From an uncultured Christensenellaceae bacterium (lineage in GTDB: Bacteria > Bacillota > Clostridia > Christensenellales > UBA1242), in the NCBI GenBank assembly GCA_949902685.1, contig CATLDS010000049.1, positions 1-5,252 of the forward strand: a stretch of DNA of 5,252 nt. The letters are read 5' to 3'. The position numbers were made by a program, and so were the translations under genes. This document shows, in pieces, positions 1 to 5,252 of this stretch. The notes under the pieces are model-generated. The model saw nothing but the letters and a program-made list of their open reading frames with translations, searched no databases and was not told the DNA's origin. Position 1 is the first letter of the stretch, and each line of letters begins with the position of its first letter.

Positions 1-3000
1 CTTTCGCTATTCCTTGAGTAGTGCCAAAGATTGAATCATTAATATCTGTACCATTGTTACTCAAAACAAATTTATCACCTATTGGACGAGTAATTACTAT
101 TGTTACTGAGTCGGTTATAGAATGGTTAAGTACTGAACGGAATGTTAGAGTAACCTCGCCTACACCATACACAACTAAATCATTACCTACAACGTTAAGT
201 ATACTCGGCCTACTAGATTCAACTATTAACCTCACGCTACCTAGTCCACTAGGCTCTACTTCAAAATCGAAATAATCTTCTATTCTATGACTATTCGCTT
301 TGCGTGAAGCGTTGACTACATCTAAATTATCATTCATATTAAATTCATAATAATCAATATGTATAATTCTAAAGTTTTCATTGATTGCACCCTTCTTGAT
401 ATTTGCTACAATTTTACTAGGTACAACATCAAACAATGGAGAAGAACTGTTCTCGCGTCTAATGTATACATATCCTCCATTTAAGTTATTATCCAATCCC
501 CAAATATCTCCAGTTGGCATTTCAGTAGGAGATACATTTATATATTTGACTAATATAGAGTTATTTACTACGTATACATTATTAATTATACTTTCATTGT
601 CGTTATCTATTAGGTTATCGCTTAATGCAGATTTAACATCCAATTTACCAACAAAATATGCATATTGAACTAGTGCTCCACCTGTCGAATTAGACTGTAA
701 TCCACCTACATTAGTATCCGCCTTGATATAAGCGTTCACGCTAGACTTAACAATTGCCACATTGGAATATTCATCGCCGTCATTGATACTGCCTATAATA
801 TCATTCTCAGCACTGCCGACAATACCGCCTACATTGCTATGAGCTAATATGTCTGGTTCATAACCATCAAAAGTGTGCGACATATTTTTATAATCCCAAC
901 GGTAACTCATCACTGAGCAGTATTCAAACCAGCCATAACGCGAATAACCAACTATTCCACCCACATTATCATTCGCAACAATCGCTGTATTCATATTCGA
1001 TAAAATTTGGTAATGGCACTCTTTATATCTGCCGTAATTATCTTTACCTACTACACCACCGACATTATCGCTAGCATCAGCTTTGATAACGACTGCTGAT
1101 TTTATATTAGAAATTTGTTCATAATCTACTCTTGATAAACCATTCAATTCTGCATTATCTAATGAAATTGTCACTTTTTGATTAACATCTGTACGTTCAT
1201 TATCGTTGACACCAATCACACCACCGACATTATCATTGGTAGCGTATATTTGTCCACTGACATAAAGGTTTGCTAAACTACCCAAAGCATTTAGTCCCAC
1301 TACACCACCGAGCGTCGAATCAGTATTAGTCAGTGTACTAGAGAGATCAAGACTGACAACTGCACCCTCGTCTTCAATGTAAGCTACGAATTCAACTTTG
1401 TCATCACCTTCTACGCTTGGACTTTTATATGCCCCAACGATAGAGCCTTCGTTCCTGCCTACCAATCCTCCTAAATTAACTCTCGCATCACCATCTACAT
1501 TAATACTACCTTTACTACCTATGATTGAATCGTCCGTATAGCGTATATATCCAGTGTTCAAGCCTACTAACGTACCGAAATTTACATTACTTGAGTTAAA
1601 TGAACTCTCACCGCTCACAATGACAGAAACGTTCTCTAAACTTCCTGAATTCTCAGCGAATAATCCTAAATTGTAGTTACCATTAGCATTTATTTTATAA
1701 CCATAGTCCACTTCGAAATTGATATTTCTTATCGCACCTCTAAAGTTCGTGAAAAGACTCGTGAAGTACTCGTTTAATTCAAGTCCATATATGGTATAGT
1801 TAAAATATTGAGTATTGCCATTGCTGATTGTGTAGTTAGATTCTATACTTCCACTAAATCCATCAATAGCTGTAAAATCAACTGGAATAGTTGTGTTTCT
1901 AATATCAATATCGGTCATTAGGCGGAAATGTTTATCTAACATAGAATAATTAGAATTAATCTGCCAGAAATCATCCGCATCAAATATCGCATAAGGATTG
2001 CTAACACTACCATCGGAAAGTACCAACTCTATCTCAACATACGCATTAGAATAATCGTAAATGCCATCGCTATCAAGCATGAATGAACTAGGGTTATTAA
2101 ATCCACTAGTCATATTATCAATATTCTGTTTAAGAGCATCTTTTGCAAATACTATTACTCTTAGTCCGTTAGCTAGTGATACCCTATCACTTACAGTTAA
2201 AATACCATGTGCATTATCGACTAATACAGAATTAGAATTGACATTGCCAAATCCGTCAACAACTACCATGTAGATATCAGGATTAGTCACTTTACCACCA
2301 TTGCTAGACAGATTATCCGCCACCATTTGATAACTTTCGCCAGCCTTAAGATTTAGTATAGGTATAATCGCATCTTTTACTTTCTCTACTTCGCTACGTA
2401 TCACTACTTGTTCTGTAATGATAGGACGATTTACTGTCACTCTAGAACGAAGCACTATCTCGTGTTTAAATTGACGTACGCGTGCGTAGATATCTTTGTA
2501 ATAACCTTGTCCATTGCCACTGAACTCAAGGTCAATACTTCTATCTTGTTGACCTATCACGGATATAGATGTGCCATTCTCCGTATACCATACTACCTTA
2601 TATTCATTGTTATCAATCTCATCCTTTTCTAGATTAGATGAAGGTAATTGCAAATATGATTGTACATAATTCCATAGATTATCATCTCTAACACTTACTT
2701 CAAGACTTGCTTTCGCATCATCAACATCATATGCTCCTAAATACCTAGACATATATCTGGTAAGCGTAGGATGATTTATATTAATATCTGCGTCATTAAT
2801 CCTATCGTATATAAAGAACTTAGTACTTATAGACAATGTGTTGTATCCGTCTTGATGAATGATATTAGAATATTTAGGTACATTCACCGACATTGTCAAT
2901 GTAATATAATCGTTATTATAAGATATATATGTTCCTCTTAAAAAGGTTAGTAATACAGAATTAATCTGCATGGTCTGTGTGTCTAATTTAATATAGCTAT

Positions 3001-5252
3001 TAACATTGTCTGTATTAAGCGTAGCATTGAAATCATAACTTATAATATTATTCTTCGCGTAGTTAGGGACATTCAATACCAGTTCTGTCTTAACTCCAGA
3101 TTCAACAATATAATCGCAGTCATAATTTAATTTAAAATCATCATTTTTGAATAACTTGTCATTAGTCGGTATATCAAAACTTAAATCTTCTACTGAAATC
3201 TCTTCATAAACTAGACATTTAATACTCTTAGTATAGCCATTCTTTGAAGACAAGGTAATAGTGTACTCACCTATGTCGGTATCTTGATCAAATATCAAAA
3301 GTATAATGCTGTTCAATCCACCAGTTGCACTATAATTAAATTCCTCTATTAATGTACTACCTGTAACGTTTTTACCATTACCATCTACAGATGAGTATTG
3401 CTTAATCTTTAGCGGATTATCATTGCCTCCTGTAACCTCTATTCTCAATTTCGCTGAAGATACTGGACTTAGGTCTTCGCCTATGACATTCTCTCTCGCC
3501 AAATAAAGTAAATATGCATTGGCAGAAAGATTGTTTTTGCCTTGCTTTCTATCAAGGTACACATCATCTACTATATAAGCAATATTGTTATGGTCTACAT
3601 ACAACGATGATTCATAAGTAACTCCTTTCGGCTGTAATTCTCCCGCATTGAACTTAACATCGTATATGCCTTCATTGTGGTTAAAATTGAGAGTTCTACT
3701 TACACCATGTATATCTTTTAAATACAATAAATCTCCATCATAAAATGCTGTAAGATTAAATGACAATGCCTCATCAGTGAGTATATTAGTTTCGCTATAT
3801 CTAATGTACACACTATCTGTATCGTATATTAATTGTGAAACCAACATTTTTTCATCAGTATCAAAATAGAATTTCATAGCAGAAGTAGATATGTAAAATT
3901 CTAATACATATTTGTTATTTCTAAACGAATAAACGATATTACTATCCCCATCAGTATACGATGAACCCTCAAATTCATTGGTGAATGTATCATCAGTGTA
4001 AACTTTATTAACTCCTTCGATACTATCTCCCACATTGATCTTAGCGTTTAAAAGCGCTGGAGATATTTTGATACGCATAGCCTGCATTGAGTTAAGAGCA
4101 TAGTCTGGTATGGTAGAGAACGTAAACACCTCTCCTAGCGCATTAGGGCTAACATAGAAATTGAAGAGATCGATATTCTCGCTAATATCAATATTTTCAC
4201 CCTGCATAGTTACATTAAAATCAGTTGGCTTCACTTCACCTTTAATCTTAATTACCTTCTCTATGCTAGATAAATCTCCTGCGACTTTTGGTTGTAATCT
4301 AACTTTGACTACACTGCTTGCATCCATATAATCTTTCGCTTGAATTGTAATCTTAGTGCCATCCAACACAGGATCGTATATTAAATCTCTATCATAATCA
4401 AACTGAATATCGTAATAATCGTAATAGTTAATGCCATCAATATCTCCTAGTCCTACAACCTCGTCTCCTAGTAGATAATTCAGTTCAAAGTTAAAATTGT
4501 TATAAGCATACGTCTCACCAGTCGTAGTAGTATTGGTTGTAAAATCATTAGTGATTAGTATTATTTCTTGGTTAACGTAATCTTTATGACACGAGTCAGT
4601 AGAAATTACAGTATTGCTTTCTAAAATCTCGTCTACGAATTTAACTTTAAAAGTTTTAGCGGAATATTCTGTATTTTCATATCCTTGCAAAACTGTAACT
4701 GGATACAAAATTATCTCACTGCCATTCTTCACTGAAGAGTTGATATTTATACCAGTAATAAAATTATTCTCTCCTACAGTTTCTTCTACAAAAGTAATAC
4801 CACTAGGTAAGTTCTTAGTTACTGACTTAAAATAAACTTTATCAGTGCAGAGTTCGTTACTCGGTAATAGATTTACAATCTGTCCAGCATTGAGTATCAA
4901 TTGTCTGTCATTATTACTAATTTTCGTAATGTATGTATCCGTCTTCAATTCAAGCCCGTTTGACTTTCTGTTAATATTGAGTGGAACGCTCACTTTTTTA
5001 TTAGAAGCAAGATGTGTAACAACAAGGCTACCTTTATTCGCACGTACTGCTGTAACGTCAAAATAGTATTTATTACCATCCAAAGTCGCATTAGATATGT
5101 CCGCCAATTCTAAAGGTGATGACTTAACATCTACATTACCGATATCTTTATCACTAATACCATCAAATCTCACAGCCACTCGCGTACTCTCAAGATTGAT
5201 GTCATCATAGTCGTCTATAGTTAGATTTATCTCACTGAGGCTATCCCCCTCA
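1..5252 (-). CDS. Giant secreted/surface protein with Ig-like domains and a GLUG beta-solenoid (partial at both ends)
   Basis: One frame is open from position 5251 down to position 2 (1,750 codons, no stop), and it crosses both window edges, so start and stop are not visible. No internal ATG was chosen as a start because homology-like structure continues to the right edge. In order the protein shows beta-sandwich Ig/cadherin-like modules (residues 1-1084), a GLUG beta-helix module (1085-1597), a linker, a BIG2-like domain (about 1655-1721) and the first residues of a further segment. It has six Cys (135, 221, 679, 712, 1412, 1445), six Trp (860, 888, 1096, 1441, 1452, 1584, all TGG), no hydrophobic stretch long enough for a membrane span, and no catalytic motif I recognise. 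Proteins built this way are normally exported and sit on or beyond the cell surface; adhesion or surface-structural function is inferred. No neighbouring gene is visible, so operon context is unknown. The coding call is very secure; the function is not. Confidence 0.96.
89..289 (-). other. Bacterial Ig-like group 2 (BIG2-like) domain (residues 1655-1721)
   Basis: The chain reads EPSGLGSVRLIVES (1666-1679), SSRPSILNVVGNDLVVYGVGEVTLTFRS (1679-1706) and SITDSVTIVIT (1711-1721). This follows the BIG2 pattern 'h.h.ssnpsvasV.gg.lvaVgeGtatItv.s......sh.V.V' in order: an S-x-P-S-I-L turn, G-N-D-L-V-V-Y-G-V-G-E-V-T-L, and a closing V-T-I-V-I strand. Such domains usually act as spacers or as low-affinity binding modules in surface proteins. 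It is the clearest Ig-like domain in the window. What follows (RPIGDKFVLSNNGTDINDS, to residue 1750) is cut by the left edge and remains unassigned. Confidence 0.65.
290..460 (-). other. Linker between solenoid and BIG2-like domain (residues 1598-1654)
   Basis: The segment contains SSSPLFDVVPSKIVANIKKG followed by strand-like FRIIHIDYYEFNMNDNLDVV and a basic stretch (ASRKANSHR, 1645-1653). The second half may be the first strands of the following Ig-like domain. No family signature is recognisable and no stop codon or start site interrupts it. Confidence 0.4.
461..658 (-). other. Solenoid exit segment (residues 1532-1597)
   Basis: After the last degraded core the chain runs YFVGKLDVKSA, a polar loop DNLIDNDNES, two strands (INNVYVVNN and ILVKYINV), and then GDIWGLDNNLNGGYVYI ending at 1597. 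Trp1584 followed nine residues later by G-Y-x-Y corresponds to the closing 'W.......gGYPyL' segment of GLUG modules; the usual Pro is Val1595 here. Its presence shows that the solenoid module ends inside the window and is not cut by an edge. Confidence 0.6.
659..1675 (-). repeat. Nine GLUG-like coils of the beta-solenoid
   Basis: Coil cores start at residues 1193 (YNLGLFAEN), 1223 (VNFGTLVGLN), 1258 (VNLGGLVGRN), 1312 (STLGGVVGLN), 1340 (DNVGGVIGVN), 1395 (DNVGGVVGKD), 1428 (DNVGGIVGYS), 1472 (SNVGGIVGSA) and 1513 (TNVGGLQSN). Spacings are 30, 35, 54, 28, 55, 33, 44 and 41 residues, so the two spacings of 54-55 may each hide a coil that has lost the core motif. The cores become more uniform toward the C-terminal half (1340-1472) and degrade at 1513, where the second Gly-containing step (VG) is lost; this fits a solenoid end. 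Matching DNA cores lie at 702-715, 825-838, 957-970, 1056-1069, 1221-1234, 1305-1318 and 1467-1480. A 17-base segment is identical at 1053-1069 and 1218-1234. Confidence 0.8.
1676..1999 (-). other. Solenoid entry segment (residues 1085-1192)
   Basis: The opening N-P-Y-A-I-x-D-A-D-D-F-W-x-I at 1085-1098, followed by L-D-K-H-F-R-L-M-T-D-I-D-I at 1105-1117, matches the usual start of GLUG modules ('PY.I..a.dl..i......g.y.l..dIdl'). It is followed by a 'G-F-S-G-S-I' turn, which takes the place of the common 'F.GtfdG' loop, and by YTIYGLEL, the counterpart of 'h.I.gl.l'. The 'GLFG' step is replaced by TSLFTNFRGAIRNINFE, still with a Phe and a G-x-I-x-N-h pattern. This segment caps the solenoid at its N-terminal end and is the best single piece of evidence for the family call. 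Confidence 0.75.
2000..2425 (-). other. Beta-rich module leading into the solenoid (residues 943-1084)
   Basis: After a short polar, possibly helical segment (VVIRSEVEKVKDAI, about 948-961), the sequence becomes strand-like again: TNPDIYMVVVDGFGNV, then VLVDNAHGILTVSD and GLRVIVFAKDAL. A 'hhVVDGFGNV' strand-turn of this kind is seen in Ig-like modules that include 'D-x-x-G-N'. The module finishes with DSDGIYDYSNAYVEIELV (1060-1077), where D-S-D-G-I repeats the D-I-D-G-I of residues 270-274, and runs straight into the NPYAIF entry motif of the GLUG module. I read it as the adapter between the Ig-like stalk and the solenoid. Confidence 0.4.
2426..2602 (-). other. Ig-like domain with core-type Trp888 (residues 884-942)
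   Basis: The segment begins YKVVWYTENG (885-894) with Trp888 placed as in the central strand of an Ig sheet, continues through SIDLEFSGNGQGYYKDIYARVRQ, and closes with IVLRSRVTVNR ending at 942. The order 'V-x-W-Y-x-x-x-G ... L-x-h ... G-x-G-x-Y-x-x-h-x-A-x-V' resembles the C and F strands of Ig-fold domains. The usual disulfide cysteines are missing, as is common in bacterial Ig-like domains. Its job is probably structural, as a spacer or stalk module. The fold is inferred from the pattern and the exact family is unknown. Confidence 0.5.
2603..2806 (-). other. Linker or partial domain before the Trp-containing Ig-like domain (residues 816-883)
   Basis: This stretch leads from the strand STKFFIYDRI into the next Ig-like domain. 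It contains LTRYMSRYLGAYDVDDAK (830-847), which is less strand-like and could be a short helix or extended loop, then SLEVSVRDDNLW with Trp860 and a likely helical YVQSYLQLPSSNLEKDE. It is the only part of the first 1,084 residues with noticeable helical character. I recognise no family. It may be an inter-domain hinge or an insertion within the domain that follows. Confidence 0.35.
2807..3115 (-). repeat. Diverged tandem unit of about 63-68 residues (residues 713-780 and 781-815+)
   Basis: Two adjacent segments share the same ordered landmarks. The first has DYI at 713-715, then NVPNY at 727-731, NII at 735-737 and a D..NATL strand at about 740-745. The second has DYI at 781-783, NVPKY at 790-794, NII at 796-798 and a D..NTL strand at about 801-806. 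NVP-to-NVP spacing is 63 residues; DYI-to-DYI spacing is 68, so the first unit has a longer loop between the two landmarks. A weaker third relative, TIPDYALNS, lies at 380-388. This looks like an old duplication of one beta-sandwich module. The DNA of the two units does not look near-identical, so the duplication is not recent. The second unit runs into STKFFIYDRI at 809-818. Confidence 0.45.
3200..3781 (-). other. Ig-like modules 5 and 6 (residues 491-684)
   Basis: Module 5 (about 491-600) shows paired strands around FNLTAFYDGDLLYLKD and an EGIYDVKFNAGEL segment at 527-539, where G-x-Y followed by an alternating strand is usual for the late strands of a beta-sandwich. Module 6 (about 601-684) opens with KLRIEVTGGNDNPLKI and ends with DIGEYTITLSSKNGYTKSI at 659-677, followed by KCLVYEE. 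A 'G-x-Y-x-h-x-h-x-S-x-x-G' pair of closing strands is the most Ig-like signature in this half of the protein. Cys679 lies in the last strand; the next Cys (712) is in the following module. No catalytic or binding residues are recognisable. Confidence 0.5.
3782..4225 (-). other. Beta-rich module 4, unassigned (residues 343-490)
   Basis: Strand-and-turn sequence without a recognisable family signature. It carries TIPDYALNS at 380-388, a short motif that recurs in diverged form at 727-735 and 790-797 (see the tandem unit entry). Around 440-485 three aromatic-rich strands follow each other (IVYSFRNN, YVLEFYIS, MKFYFDTD), and then VYIRYSETNI. The stretch has no Cys, no Trp and only a few Pro, so it is not a Pro-rich spacer; it looks folded. 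Its boundaries with modules 3 and 5 are approximate. No function can be assigned from the sequence. Confidence 0.4.
4226..4627 (-). other. Ig-like module 3 with Tyr/Asp-rich loop (residues 209-342)
   Basis: This segment follows directly on module 2 and closes with the strand EKVIKIKGEVKP (331-342). Its middle has a Thr-rich stretch (TTNTTTTGETY, 238-248), then a D-x-D-G-I turn at 270-274 and a Tyr/Asp cluster (Tyr 276, 277, 279, 280, 286, 292). The later part reads like a BIG2-type core: a strand with FDYDRDLIYD, an LDGTKITIQAKD turn-strand, and VVKVRLQPK. The acidic loop could bind a metal ion such as calcium, but no complete EF-hand or thrombospondin type 3 pattern is present, so this is only a possibility. 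The domain assignment rests on strand pattern and not on a family signature. Confidence 0.45.
4631..5251 (-). other. Ig/cadherin-like beta-sandwich modules 1 and 2 (residues 1-207, first one truncated by the edge)
   Basis: The first module ends near residue 96 with alternating strands: LDGNKYYFDVTAV, then GSLVVTH, then KKVSVPLNINR. This order (an 'LDG' turn, a long strand, and a closing strand that ends in a short basic linker) is typical of bacterial Ig-like repeats. The second (about 97-207) contains NLPSGITFVEE around residue 148 and closes with the strand KTFKVKFVDE. A 'LPxGhTh' turn followed by two long strands is common in cadherin-like and putative-Ig modules of large surface proteins. 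Module boundaries are placed by the closing strands and are approximate. The specific family is not assigned; a profile search against Ig-fold families would be needed to name it. Confidence 0.5.

Larger units (their letters stand above)
461..1999 (-). other. GLUG-type beta-helix module, apparently complete (residues 1085-1597)
   Basis: The module has the three parts seen in GLUG-containing surface proteins. The entry (1085-1192) has NPYAIFDADDFWQI (1085-1098), LDKHFRLMTDIDI (1105-1117), then FSGSIE and the GLELNEYFTSLFTNFRGAIRN-type approach to the first coil. The body (1193 to about 1535) is a run of coils with N-V-G-G-[IV]-[IV]-G cores. The exit has Trp1584 and NGGYVYI (1591-1597), equivalent to the 'W...GYPYL' ending of such modules. 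In this family each coil adds a rung to a right-handed beta-solenoid, giving an elongated exposed rod; this is established for the family and not shown here. Such modules occur in adhesins, in some secreted proteases and in other giant surface proteins. No protease motif is visible here, so binding or structure is the likelier role. Confidence 0.8.

Noticed and set aside
21..275. Plus-strand open frame of 84 codons, and similar ones at 381-668, 2061-2273, 2408-2632, 4614-4835 and 4845-5066
   Set aside because: All lie antisense to the continuous minus-strand gene, have Thr/Ser/Leu/Pro-rich compositions typical of complementary-strand reading, show no conserved motif, and have no convincing ribosome binding site.
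702..1318. Regularly recurring short DNA motif (ccaccgacattatc and variants) that could suggest a CRISPR array or regulatory iterons
   Set aside because: The spacing is irregular, the copies keep codon phase and encode the N-V-G-G core of the solenoid coils, and the intervening sequence is coding.
690..1675. Gly-rich repeats considered as RTX calcium-binding nonapeptides
   Set aside because: The RTX pattern G-G-x-G-x-D-x-U-x is absent; the repeats fit the GLUG pattern with spacing of 28-55 residues.
461..1999. Phage tail fibre or tailspike with a beta-helix
   Set aside because: The entry motif NPYAIFDADDFW and exit NGGYVY belong to the GLUG type of surface protein, and the flanking BIG2-like and Ig-like chain is far longer than a typical tail fibre. 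No phage gene is visible in the window, although the flanks are unseen.
1..5252. Promoters, terminators or small RNAs inside the window
   Set aside because: AT-rich -10-like strings are common by chance in this composition, and no hairpin with a T-run was convincing; all of the sequence is coding.

Overview
The window is filled by one reading frame on the minus strand. It enters at the right edge (position 5251), leaves at the left edge (position 2) and has no stop codon: 1,750 whole codons read by hand translation. The translation looks like a real protein. It alternates hydrophobic and polar residues in the way of beta-strands, is rich in Asn, Asp, Ser, Tyr, Ile and Val, has only six Cys, and has no predicted membrane span. 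Neither the start nor the end of the gene is in view, so the true protein exceeds 1,750 residues. Residue numbers below count from the right edge: residue n occupies positions 5252-3n to 5254-3n.

Layout in protein order (right to left). Residues 1-1084 (positions 2000-5251) are a chain of beta-sandwich, Ig/cadherin-like modules of weak sequence identity. Residues 1085-1597 (461-1999) form an apparently complete GLUG-type beta-helix/beta-solenoid module: an entry motif with NPYAIFDADDFW and a TDID turn, nine visible coils with N-[VLF]-G-[GTL] cores, and an exit motif W...NGGYVY. Residues 1598-1654 are a linker, 1655-1721 (89-289) resemble a bacterial Ig-like group 2 (BIG2-like) domain, and 1722-1750 begin whatever follows.

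The base composition is AT-rich (about 35% GC in rows sampled by eye). Ile ATA and Arg AGA are frequent, and all six Trp codons are TGG with no in-frame TGA. This suggests a low-GC bacterium using the standard bacterial code, most plausibly an uncultured Bacillota (Firmicutes) from a host-associated community; this assignment is an inference. Giant secreted or surface proteins of this architecture are usually interpreted as adhesins or surface-structural proteins. The signal peptide and cell-wall or membrane anchor that would confirm this lie outside the window.

I see no second gene, RNA gene, mobile element, CRISPR array, promoter or terminator. The plus-strand open frames are short and antisense to this gene. 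There is no evidence here of a multi-gene system. The points worth following are the length of the protein, the near-complete solenoid with cysteines in register, and several diverged internal repeats in the Ig-like half.
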